Shown: positions 16,947 through 25,700 of the stretch, one piece after another
Position numbering within the stretch: position 1 is the stretch's first letter
How the letters are laid out: each line of letters opens with the position of its first letter
Assembly: GCA_002316835.1 (NCBI GenBank)
Contig: DCEG01000049.1
Span: 15,184 to 55,011 of the forward strand
Length of the DNA stretch: 39,828 nt
Source of the DNA: Bacteroidales bacterium UBA1035
Lineage (GTDB): Bacteria; Bacteroidota; Bacteroidia; Bacteroidales; Dysgonomonadaceae
Direction of reading: 5' to 3'
Made by a program: the position numbers and the translations under genes
Notes under the pieces: generated by a model
What the model saw: the letters and a program-made list of their open reading frames with translations, nothing else
The model's database searches: none
Told to the model about the DNA's origin: nothing

Positions 16947-17420
16947 ATGAAAGAAAATGATAATAAAATAAAAGGATTAAGTCATTTGGGCAGCAAAACA
17001 GAATACAAGCAAGATTATGCTCCTGATGTACTGGAAGCCTTTGAAAATAAGCATCAGGGAAATGATTACTGGGTTACATTTGATTGTCCGGAGTTCACGA
17101 GCTTATGTCCAATTACCGGACAACCCGATTTTGCGACCATCCGGATCGATTACATTCCTGATGTAAAGATGGTAGAAAGTAAATCACTGAAATTATACCT
17201 GTTCAGTTTTCGTAATCACGGTGCTTTTCACGAAGATTGTGTAAATATAATTATGAAAGATCTTATCGGATTAATGGATCCGAAGTACATTGAAGTTACA
17301 GGTATTTTCACTCCCCGCGGAGGAATCAGCATTTATCCTTATACCAATTACGGCAGTCCCGGAACTAAATACGAAAAATTGGCAGAAGAGAGACTTTTCA
17401 ATCATTCATTTCCAATATAA
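16947..17420 (+). CDS. queF: NADPH-dependent preQ0 reductase (unimodular QueF)
   Basis: 157 residues from the Met at 16947 (MKENDNKIKGLSHLGSKTEY); the frame extends 20 codons upstream but that stretch covers the promoter. Reduces preQ0 to preQ1, the last step before tRNA insertion. Cys54 in EFTSLCPITGQPDF is the thioimide nucleophile with Asp61 as the acid; the QueF signature ESKSLKLYLFSFRNHGAFHE is at about 77-96. Size matches the short type I enzyme. The Tat-exported ThuA-like gene starts 11 bases later. Confidence 0.96.
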   Translation: MKENDNKIKGLSHLGSKTEYKQDYAPDVLEAFENKHQGNDYWVTFDCPEFTSLCPITGQPDFATIRIDYIPDVKMVESKSLKLYLFSFRNHGAFHEDCVNIIMKDLIGLMDPKYIEVTGIFTPRGGISIYPYTNYGSPGTKYEKLAEERLFNHSFPI

Positions 17421-17431
17421 AAACACAAATT

Positions 17432-18259
17432 ATGAGAAATTTATCGCGTCGCAGATTCATTGGCACCTCTGTTGCATTAGGGGTTAGCTCAATTCTACTT
17501 CCTAAAAACTTAATGGCACAAAAGTCGACTTTAAATCCGAAAAATATGATCTTAAAAGGTAAGAAGATTTTGTATGTATATGGCGGTTGGGATGGACATG
17601 AACCCAATCAATCGATTGATATTTTTGTTCCCTGGCTCAAATCAGAAGGTGCAGAAGTAATTGTTTCCGACAACTTAGACAACTATGCCGACAAGGAACT
17701 TATGCAATCTTTGGATTTAATTATTCAAATCGTAACCATGGCTAAAATAACCCAGGAGCAGGAAAAAGGGCTGTTGGAAGCCATTAAGAATGGATGCGGA
17801 TTTGCCGGATGGCACGGCGGAATCGGAGATTCTTTCCGTGAAAATACGGAATATCAGTTTATGGTTGGTGGACAATGGGTGGCTCATCCTGGCGGAGTTA
17901 TCGATTACAGCGTACAAATTGTTGATCACAAGGACGAAGTTACCCGGGGACTGAAAAATTTTGACATGCACTCCGAACAATATTACATGCATGTTGATCC
18001 AAATGTGAAAGTTCTCGCAACAACCACTTTCAACGGTGAGCATGCTCCATGGATTGACGGATGTATAGTTCCGGTTGCATGGAAAAAATACTATGGGGAA
18101 GGACGAATTTTCTACTCATCCCTTGGACACGTAATGAATGACTTTAAAGTTCCGGAAGCGCTCGAAATTCAAAAGAGAGGAATTCGCTGGGCTATTCAGA
18201 GCAAATACGCACCTAAAGAAAAATGGGTTAGTCCGATCTATAAACAATTGAACAAATAA
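17432..18259 (+). CDS. Tat-exported ThuA-like domain protein
   Basis: 275 residues. N-terminal Tat signal with SRRRFIGTS followed by a hydrophobic segment and cleavage near LMAQ. The mature part is a ThuA-like (class I glutamine amidotransferase-like) domain: KKILYVYGGWDGHEPNQ, GFAGWHGGIGDSF, GGQWVAHPGG, MHSEQYYMHVDP and YGEGRIFYSSLGH. ThuA-like proteins are linked to sugar (trehalose, 3-keto-glucoside) use; reaction not settled. Co-transcribed with queF by spacing, without an obvious functional link. Confidence 0.85.
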   Translation: MRNLSRRRFIGTSVALGVSSILLPKNLMAQKSTLNPKNMILKGKKILYVYGGWDGHEPNQSIDIFVPWLKSEGAEVIVSDNLDNYADKELMQSLDLIIQIVTMAKITQEQEKGLLEAIKNGCGFAGWHGGIGDSFRENTEYQFMVGGQWVAHPGGVIDYSVQIVDHKDEVTRGLKNFDMHSEQYYMHVDPNVKVLATTTFNGEHAPWIDGCIVPVAWKKYYGEGRIFYSSLGHVMNDFKVPEALEIQKRGIRWAIQSKYAPKEKWVSPIYKQLNK

Positions 18260-18273
18260 CCAATATTTTAAGC

Positions 18274-18298
18274 AGCTGTTAGCCCGAAGTTAACAGCT
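18274..18298. terminator. Weak hairpin between convergent thuA-like and GH16 genes
   Basis: AGCTGTTA (18274-18281), 9-base loop, TAACAGCT (18291-18298): 8-bp stem in the 53-base convergent spacer, without a T run on either side. May act as a weak bidirectional terminator. Confidence 0.4.
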
Positions 18299-18312
18299 AC
18301 TTACTTAAACAG

Positions 18313-19110
18313 CTACTTAGGTTCGTAGTAACGAACCCAGTCTATGTACATTTCTACAGGTAATTGCGCCGGATCCACTGCTCCTACCCAACTGCCACCT
18401 AATTGCATATCGAGTAAAAGATAAAATTCCTGATCAGCAAATGGGAATTGTCCTTCGTGTTCGGTTACAACCCGCGGATAATTCTTCGTGCGTAGATCAT
18501 TAACGTAGAAAACCAGACTGTCGGGATATTTTTCAAGCGCATACACAATGTAATTATCCGGATTTATGCCCACAATTGTACTTGCAGGCGGATTAAGCCT
18601 CAGACTATCTGTCTGAGTGTAGCGGGAATGTACAGTTTGATAAATAAGTTTATCATGGCTTAAACGTTCCATAATATCAATCTCTCCTCCATCAGGCCAT
18701 TTTCCTTCTTCCGGGAGCATCCAAAATGCAGGCCAGGCTCCCCTTGCAGGATTTAATTTTGCTCTTATCTCCAATCTTCCAAATCCGAAGTTCTTTTTGT
18801 CTTTGGTATATACTCCACCCGTTATAAAAGGAGCGGTGTCATTGGGTAAAACGTTATTTTGAATACCACGAAGCACCAGATTTCCGTCTTTAACAGCATA
18901 CAATTCGTCGTAATCGCTCATGTAATTATTCCAATCGCTTTTTCCGCGCGGAATTTTAGCCCATTTGGTCGTATCGATTTGTTTTCCTTTAAAATCGTCT
19001 TCCCAGACCAACGTCCACTTACCATCTTCAGATTCAGTTTTCGCCTGTTTACAAGAGACAATACTCAACGCAAAGGCTGAAAAAATAATTAATAGAAAAA
19101 AGTTTTTCAT
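18313..19110 (-). CDS. Glycoside hydrolase family 16 lipoprotein
   Basis: 265 residues from the Met at 19110 (MKNFFLLIIFSAFALSIVSC; lipobox SIVSC); nine upstream residues of the open frame are discarded. The GH16 catalytic motif GGEIDIMERL (141-150) has the nucleophile Glu143, Asp145 and acid/base Glu148. Supporting stretches are WTLVWEDDF, GFGRLEIRAKLNPARGAWPAFWMLP and the C-terminal YIDWVRYYEP. GH16 enzymes cut beta-1,3 or mixed beta-glucans and galactans; the substrate cannot be read here. Probable cell-surface or periplasmic lipoprotein. A TAnnTTTG box at 19135-19142 precedes it, after the terminator of the metal-efflux operon. Confidence 0.9.
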   Translation of the reverse strand: MKNFFLLIIFSAFALSIVSCKQAKTESEDGKWTLVWEDDFKGKQIDTTKWAKIPRGKSDWNNYMSDYDELYAVKDGNLVLRGIQNNVLPNDTAPFITGGVYTKDKKNFGFGRLEIRAKLNPARGAWPAFWMLPEEGKWPDGGEIDIMERLSHDKLIYQTVHSRYTQTDSLRLNPPASTIVGINPDNYIVYALEKYPDSLVFYVNDLRTKNYPRVVTEHEGQFPFADQEFYLLLDMQLGGSWVGAVDPAQLPVEMYIDWVRYYEPK

Positions 19111-19134
19111 ATTCTTATACTTTTGTTTAAAACA

Positions 19135-19142
19135 CAAATGTA
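19135..19142 (-). promoter_or_regulatory. -7 box of the GH16 gene
   Basis: Minus strand 19142..19135 reads TACATTTG (TAnnTTTG), 24 bases before the ATG at 19110. No TTG at the right distance. Confidence 0.4.
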
Positions 19143-19172
19143 GGAAAAATTAAACAGTTAACCGGAAACAAC

Positions 19173-19207
19173 ACACCCGATTTTGTGCATTATACAAAAT
19201 CGGGTGT
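19173..19207 (-). terminator. Strong hairpin ending the CusA-type efflux operon
   Basis: ACACCCGATTTTGT (19173-19186), loop GCATTAT, ACAAAATCGGGTGT (19194-19207): a perfect 14-bp stem 19 bases after the stop of the HMA lipoprotein gene. The minus-strand sequence after it is only moderately T-rich, so it may stabilise the 3' end as well as terminate. Confidence 0.75.
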
Positions 19208-19226
19208 TAAAACAATTATTGGTTTC

Positions 19227-19622
19227 TTACAATTCTCTGTATTTGCAGCAACCCGGCAAAGAATTATAGACATCGTCCGGAGCTTTATCCTTGTCGGTAT
19301 CGTGACCTGCTGAGGCAAGAGCCTTACTTACAGCTTCAACGTTTGTTTTTGTACCGTCAAAATGGAAATGCAGTTTTTCATTCTCCAGATTGTAAGAGGC
19401 CAAAGTCACGCCCTCAATCCCACCGGCCACTTTCTCAATACGATCTTTACACATATCACAACTTCCGCCAACATTCATTTCTGCATGCTGTTCGTTAGTC
19501 GCTATCATTTCTGTAGAGGGTGCGTTAGCCAATGTGTCAGAACTACCTTTTGAGCTACCTGAATTACAGGCCGTAAACATTACAAATACAGCCATGGTTG
19601 TCATTAAAAAATACTTTTTCAT
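19227..19622 (-). CDS. HMA-domain lipoprotein, putative periplasmic copper/metal chaperone
   Basis: 131 residues. Lipoprotein signal (MKKYFLMTTMAVFVMFTAC), Ser-rich linker, then one heavy-metal-associated domain with the metal site CDMC (Cys55, Cys58) in GGSCDMCKDRIEKVAGGIEG, and a tail GHDT...LPGCCKYREL with Cys125-Cys126. The same HMA plus CCKYRE tail forms the C-terminus of the adaptor encoded just upstream, so this is a detached paralogue. It probably carries Cu(I) or a similar soft metal to the pump in the periplasm, like CusF does in E. coli although unrelated in fold. Last gene of the operon, 35 bases after the adaptor gene. Confidence 0.85.
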   Translation of the reverse strand: MKKYFLMTTMAVFVMFTACNSGSSKGSSDTLANAPSTEMIATNEQHAEMNVGGSCDMCKDRIEKVAGGIEGVTLASYNLENEKLHFHFDGTKTNVEAVSKALASAGHDTDKDKAPDDVYNSLPGCCKYREL

Positions 19623-19657
19623 TTTTTCTGTGTTTTTAAAATTAAACTTTTTTGTTC

Positions 19658-21235
19658 TTATTCACGATATTTGCAACAAGCCGGCAAAGCCTCGTAAACT
19701 TTGTCATCGGCTTTATGCTTTTCGGTATCGTGTCCGACAGCTGCAATCGCTTTACTGATTGCGTCTATACTTGTTTTGTCTTTGTCGAAATCGAGGTGCA
19801 ATTCCCGGGATTTTAAATTCCACACAGCGGAGTAAACTCCATTGATGCCTCTCGCCGTTTTTTCGATCCTGTCCTTACACATTTCGCAAAGACCCTGTAC
19901 CTTTAACATGACATGCTCTCCTTTTGTTGCTTCGTGATCAGCGTTTCCCTGACCAGCCTCCATATTCATCATACTGCGTTTTCCTTCCAGCTGAGCGGTT
20001 GCATCGATAGAAAATGCTCCGTTTGTGACAATTTCTTCGCCATCGTTCAAGCCGGAAAGCACTACATAAGCACCACCCAGCGATGGTCCCAAATCCACTT
20101 CGCGAAGCATAAAGGCAGGCATTTCGGCATTGGGTTGTTTTACGTAAACAATCGAACGTTTTCCTGTCCACAGCACTGCTGAGTTGGGAATGACGATCTG
20201 ATCGTTGTGCTGTCTCAACGAAGCGCTCACTTTAGCCGATGCGAACATTTCTGGTTTCAGCTGCATGCCGGAATTGGAAGTTACTACACGTACTTTCGAT
20301 GTCCGGGTATTTTTGTCGAGCAGCGGGTCGATAAACGAAATTTTTCCGGTGAACGTTTTACCCGGAATGGCTTGAAGTGTGAATTCCAAGTTATCCCCTA
20401 CCCTCAAAAAGGGTAAATCCGATTCGTAAGCGTCAAACATAGCCCAAACCTGCGACAGATTGGCTACGCTGAGCAACACATTTCCCTGACCGATATAATC
20501 TCCCTGATTCACATTTTTAGTAATTACCACACCTCCGGAATTGGATTTTATTTCTACCAGCGGATTCGCCGTTCCCGATTTTTCGATGGCGGCAATCTGG
20601 TCATCCGTCAGTTTCCATAAACGAAGTTTCTCCCGGGCTGCCTGAAGCAGCACAGGTTGTACGGATTGCATTTTTACAGCTTCGAGCAGTTCCTGTTGGG
20701 CGTTCAGCAATTCGGGTGAATAAACGGTGGCGATGGTCTGCCCTTGCCGGATATTTTCGCCGGTGAAATTCACAAACAGTTTTTCAATCCGGCCATTCAC
20801 GTGAGATGTTTGAGATTGTGACAAACGTTCGTCCACCTGAATGGTTCCGTAAAGTTGAATATCTTTTATCGGATTTTGTCGGTTCACAACGGTCGTTTGA
20901 ATGTTTGCCAAAGCTACGGCCTCATTCGACAATTGAATGGCATTGGGGTCAACGGCATCGCCTCCTCCCGAAGAAGTGAGCGGAATCAAATCCATGGCGC
21001 ACAATGGGCATTTTCCGGGTTTATCCATTCGTATTTGCGGGTGCATGGAACATGTCCAGATTGTTTCTGTTGTTTGTTCGTGAGCATGGTCATGTGCATC
21101 TTCGCTTTCGTAACTGCCTTTGCCGCCGAAAATCAGCCAACCAAGCAAAATACCGGTCAAAAAGATCAAACCGTACCTGACGTTCCGGTTTCTGAGGTAT
21201 TTACTATTAAATGCTTTTTTTATTTTTGAGTTCAT
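19658..21235 (-). CDS. cusB: CusB-like RND adaptor with N-terminal metal-binding and C-terminal HMA domains
   Basis: 525 residues. Order: membrane anchor at about 21-38; His-rich linker (DAHDHAHE); heavy-metal-binding domain at about 58-86 with Cys62, His65, Cys76, Cys79 and Met81 (IWTCSMHPQI, GKCPLCAMDLIPL); barrel-sandwich hybrid and helical hairpin (HVNGRIEKLFVNFTGENIRQ to QGDYIGQGNVLLSVANLSQV); beta-barrel and membrane-proximal domains to about 425; then an HMA domain at 439-525 with Cys450/Cys453 (GLCEMC) and a CC pair at 520-521. It links the CusA-like pump to the TolC-like channel and may pass metal to it. The C-terminal HMA fusion is an addition to the classic CusB. Gene lies 12 bases after the channel gene. 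Confidence 0.9.
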   Translation of the reverse strand: MNSKIKKAFNSKYLRNRNVRYGLIFLTGILLGWLIFGGKGSYESEDAHDHAHEQTTETIWTCSMHPQIRMDKPGKCPLCAMDLIPLTSSGGGDAVDPNAIQLSNEAVALANIQTTVVNRQNPIKDIQLYGTIQVDERLSQSQTSHVNGRIEKLFVNFTGENIRQGQTIATVYSPELLNAQQELLEAVKMQSVQPVLLQAAREKLRLWKLTDDQIAAIEKSGTANPLVEIKSNSGGVVITKNVNQGDYIGQGNVLLSVANLSQVWAMFDAYESDLPFLRVGDNLEFTLQAIPGKTFTGKISFIDPLLDKNTRTSKVRVVTSNSGMQLKPEMFASAKVSASLRQHNDQIVIPNSAVLWTGKRSIVYVKQPNAEMPAFMLREVDLGPSLGGAYVVLSGLNDGEEIVTNGAFSIDATAQLEGKRSMMNMEAGQGNADHEATKGEHVMLKVQGLCEMCKDRIEKTARGINGVYSAVWNLKSRELHLDFDKDKTSIDAISKAIAAVGHDTEKHKADDKVYEALPACCKYRE

Positions 21236-21247
21236 ATTTAATATCGT

Positions 21248-22711
21248 TTATTCGTTGTTTTCCTTAAATGAAATTATCCGCTGTGTCGATGCAACCATGG
21301 TGTTATAAGTTGCAACGGCTTCCGATTGCTTAAGCCGATAATCGAGCAACTGACGTTGCACCTGAATTACATCGGCCAAATCGCTTTTTCCGGTCACAAA
21401 CTCCTGCACCACCAGATTGTAAGTAGTATTGGCAAGTTCGGTTTGTTTTTTGAGCAGGTTTATCTGTCTTTCGGCATTTTCCAGTTGATGTTTAGCCTGG
21501 AGCAACTCAGCTCCCAACGCATTGTAGGTATCGGCATATTTTTCCCGAACCGATTGCTGCAAAAACTCGCTTTCTTTTTGTTGTGCCTTGTACTTATTCC
21601 TGAAAATGGGAATGCTTATCGAGACCATCGGCATCAACATATCCATCCCGTTCATGTCGGTGACCGGAATACCCATATCCATTCGTTTTTTTATCAACGA
21701 ATACTGAAGCCCTACTCCCAACATCGGCATACTCATTTTTTTGTCCATTTCCTGTTTCGCCTTGTACGCAAGTTCTTCCTGATTTATCATCCCCAACATG
21801 GGGTTTTGAGCCGATATTTTACTCATGGCAGAAGGCACGTCAAGATTAAATGGAATTTTATTGAACGAATCGGGAACGATTACTTCACTTTCCGCCGGAC
21901 GATTCAGTAAAGCATTGAATTTCGCTTTTTCTGCTTTTATTTCCGACTGAATGCTCTCGATGGTGTTATCCAGTTCGATTATCTCCAGCTGAATACGAAG
22001 GACATCGGACATTCCGGTTGAATTTGAATTCATTCCTGACATTCCCCTTCCCGAACTGGTCATCGACGTCATACTGTTGTTTTGCGGTATCGATTGACTA
22101 CTGGAAGTCCCCATTCCTGCCATCGAATTCATTCCGCCTGCAGGCGAAGAAGGTGTAATGGACTGAGAAACGGATGCAGGTGCGGAATATCCCGAAGATG
22201 AACCTGATGGCGATGAAAACCGGCGAACGGACAATGCTTCCAGTTGTTCCAGATATTTGCGGTTTTCACGGCTGTTTAGCAATTGCTGTTTCAGATTGCA
22301 AAGTATAAACCATTGGGTGTAAACACTCAAATAGAGATTATCGCGCGTTTCCCTGAATTTCTGAAACTCCATATTAGCCATATGTCCGGCTTCGGTTTGA
22401 GCGGCTCTACGCGTGCCGAACCACGGAAACATCTGCATCAGCGTGAAATCTGCGACCTGACTTCCATCGATAATGTCCATCGGTTTCAGATAATACCCCA
22501 TATCCAATTGAGGGTCAGGAGTGGCTCCTGCCTGCGGTATTTTTTGTAATGCCGCCTGATAAGCCAAGTAATCGGCTTTCAGACCCGGATTATTCTGTAC
22601 GGCTACTTCAAGATAATGGCTCAACGAATCTTGTCCGAAAGCCACTGAAAATTCCGCAATTAACAAAACGATTAAAAAAAGTAATTTATATCGATTCATA
22701 GACTTTTTCAT
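21248..22711 (-). CDS. cusC: TolC-family channel of the CusA-type pump, with Met-rich insert
   Basis: 487 residues from the Met at 22711 (MKKSMNRYKLLFLIVLLIAE); a Met at 22699 would remove four residues. Either start overlaps the end of cusA (stop at 22686), implying translational coupling. Two OEP repeats: DSLSHYLEVAVQNNPGLKAD and, near the end, YNLVVQEFVTGKSDLADVIQ. Between the first long helices lies an about 70-residue Ser/Gly/Met-rich insert (encoded 22007-22216, eight Met, e.g. GGMNSMAGMG and RGMSGMNSNSTGM) that is not part of the standard fold. Forms the outer-membrane duct for metal export; the insert could bind copper. Gene symbol by operon role only. Confidence 0.85.
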   Translation of the reverse strand: MKKSMNRYKLLFLIVLLIAEFSVAFGQDSLSHYLEVAVQNNPGLKADYLAYQAALQKIPQAGATPDPQLDMGYYLKPMDIIDGSQVADFTLMQMFPWFGTRRAAQTEAGHMANMEFQKFRETRDNLYLSVYTQWFILCNLKQQLLNSRENRKYLEQLEALSVRRFSSPSGSSSGYSAPASVSQSITPSSPAGGMNSMAGMGTSSSQSIPQNNSMTSMTSSGRGMSGMNSNSTGMSDVLRIQLEIIELDNTIESIQSEIKAEKAKFNALLNRPAESEVIVPDSFNKIPFNLDVPSAMSKISAQNPMLGMINQEELAYKAKQEMDKKMSMPMLGVGLQYSLIKKRMDMGIPVTDMNGMDMLMPMVSISIPIFRNKYKAQQKESEFLQQSVREKYADTYNALGAELLQAKHQLENAERQINLLKKQTELANTTYNLVVQEFVTGKSDLADVIQVQRQLLDYRLKQSEAVATYNTMVASTQRIISFKENNE

Positions 22712-25700
22712 TTTTATGAGTTTTTTCGTTTTCTTTCCTGATAACACTTTCGCGCCACCAACACTGAAGTATCGGCACAACGAACATGGTCATCGATTGA
22801 ATCAGCATACCGCCAAACGTGGGTATCGCCATCGGTATCATAATATCAGAACCTTTTCCGGTAGATGTAAGCACAGGAAGCAATGCAATCAAAGTAGTGG
22901 CTGTGGTCATTACCGCCGGACGTACTCTCTTAAGCCCGGCAAACACTACCGCTTCTCTTATTTCTTCTTTCGTTTGTGGATCTCGTTCAATAAACGTATC
23001 GTGAATGTAAGTTCCCATCAGCACACCGTCATCAGTGGCTATACCGAAAAGTGCGATGAATCCTACCCACACGGCAATACTCAGATTAACAGGATGCATT
23101 TGAAACATATCCCGAAAATTTACCCCGGCTATCGAAAAGTCCATAAACCACGGTTCGCCATAAAGCCACAGCAGGATAAATCCGCCGGCAAAAGCCACAA
23201 ATACACCTGAAAAGTGAATCAGCGAAGCTGTTATGGTTTTAAACTGAAAGTAAAGTATCAGCAGAATGGCCAGAAGACTGATAGGAATAATAATTAACAG
23301 ACGTCTCGAAGCGCGCTCCTGCTGTTCGTAATTTCCGGCAAAAACGTACGATACGCCATTCGGCAATTGCAATTCACCCGAAGCTATTTTTTCTTTCAGC
23401 ACTTTGTCGGCTTCCTTCACTACATTAACTTCTGCGGCACCCTCAATTTTATCAAAAATCACATAGCCAACCAGAAACGTATTTTCACTCTGAATCATTT
23501 GTGCACCCCTGGTGTATTCTATGCTGGCTACATCACCTAGCGGTATTTGTGCGCCGGTTGCAGTTGGAATAATTAGTTTCGACAGTTCTTCGGGATTTTC
23601 CCTCAATTCACGGGGATAACGCAACCGAACGGGATAACGTTCGCGCCCTTCAACCGTTGTAGTTAGCGGCATTCCACCCACGGCAGCGCTAATTACCTCC
23701 TGCATATCGGAAACCGTTATGCCGTAACGCGCCATATTCTGACGATCCAGTTTAATTTCGAGATAAGGAGCGCCGACAGCTCTATCGTAAAAAACTGTGG
23801 ACGGTAAAATGGACGGCACATCTTTTAATGCCGCTTCAAGCATCCTGCCCCCTTCTTCAATGGATTCCAAATCGGGTCCCGACACTTTCACGCCCATTGG
23901 TGCACGCATACCGGTTGACAGCATCACCAACCGAGCTTCGATGGGTTGCAGTTTGGGTGCCGATGTAAGTCCAGGCAGGTGTGATACGTTAACAATTTCC
24001 TGCCAGATATCATCAGCATTCTTGATATGCGGCCTCCACTGGCGGAAATAATCGCCTCTCCTGTGTGGTGTTAAGCTATCTGCCGGGATAAGTCGGAATC
24101 CATCTTTGGGATTATAAGTCGATCCGCTTTTAAGAATGAATTCGCCTTTACGATTCACCTTGAATTTTACCCGATGTCCGTTTTCATCCAGAATGTATTC
24201 GGAACGATAATTAATCACGTTCTCGAACATCTGCGTAGGTGCCGGATCGAGTGCGGAATTAACACGTCCCCATTTCCCAACGGTCATTTCCACTTCGGGA
24301 ATATTCTGTATCCGTTTATCAAGCGCTTCGATAAACTGTAAATTCTGTTCAATTCCCGTGTGCGGCATACTGGTGGGCATCAGAAGGAATGAACCTTCAT
24401 TCAGACTCGGCATAAACTCCTGTCCTATTCCCGGGAATTTGTTAGTCGCGGTTTGCCAGAATCCGGTCTGACGAAACGATTTCCATCCGATTGTTTCGAA
24501 GCTTTTCGCAACAAAACCAAACGATTTATCGAACCCCATCCAGATAACAAACCCTAAAATCAATGTAACAACAGGTATTGTCATAAACTTCCAGCGATTG
24601 GCAAGACTCCAGCGAAGGATTTGCTCGTAATAAATTACTAACAACCACAGCAAACCAAGAATAAAAGCGATGATGAAGATGACAAAAACGAAATTAAGCG
24701 AGATTCCCGCTTGCGTACCCATCGGAAGCCATTCTACGGTGAGAAAATAAACCACCATAAAAATGGCAATGCCGATATTGATGTAAGTTGGCATTTTCCT
24801 GTTTTCCCATCGGTCTTCAAAATAGTTGTTCACACCAAAAAGTACCAAAACCAGATAAGCTCCCGTGCCGGTGATAATAAACAACACGATTCCCGCTATT
24901 GCCAGCAATACGTTGGCCACTCTGCGAACCATCTTCGATGTAATTCGCAACGAAAAAATATAATAAGCAAGAGTAGGCAATACGGCAATACCCAGAAGAA
25001 ATGCCGAAACCAGCGCGAAAGTTTTGGTATAAGCCAAAGGTTTAAAGAGTTTCCCTTCCTGCGCTTCCATCATGAAGACCGGAAGAAAACTGATAACGGT
25101 GGTAAGCGATGCAGTGAGAATGGCGCCGGAAACTTCACGAACGCTTCGGTAGATTAAATCGATAAATTCCTTGCCTTTTCGTATCGTTTTGTTCTCTTCC
25201 ATTTCCATGTGGCGAATGATATTTTCTACATACACTACGCCGATATCGATCATTAATCCGATGGCTATGGCAATTCCGGAGAGTGCAACAATATTCGCAT
25301 CGATTTTCAGCTGACGCATGATGATAAAGGTAAACAAAACGGCAACGGGTAGAATACTCGAAATAATAACCGATGCCCTTAAATTCAGCACTATGACAAT
25401 CACGACAATAATACAAATAAGTATTTCAAGTGATAGCGCCGATTCTAACGTGCCGATGGTTTCGTGAATCAGTCCGGTTCGGTCGTAAAATGGAACTACA
25501 GTTACTTTCGAAACGGTACCGTCAGGCAACGTTTTTTGGGGTAATCCCGCTTCGATTTCCTGAATTTTCGATTTCACGTTATTAATTACTTGAAGCGGAT
25601 TTGAACCGTGCCGGGCAACCACAACGCCTCCCACGGCTTCCACTCCCTCTTTATCTAACCCTCCCCGGCGCGTTGCAGGGCCGATATTGACAAAAGCCAC

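Noticed and set aside
20855..21229. 124-codon plus-strand frame opposite the adaptor gene
   Set aside because: Mirror of the conserved adaptor coding sequence; its composition is that of an antisense frame.
21326..21910. 194-codon plus-strand frame opposite the TolC-like gene
   Set aside because: Long but antisense to a clear OEP coding region, His/Arg/Phe-rich in the manner of shadow frames.
22716..23210. 164-codon plus-strand frame opposite cusA
   Set aside because: Antisense of conserved RND membrane segments; no start context or family features.
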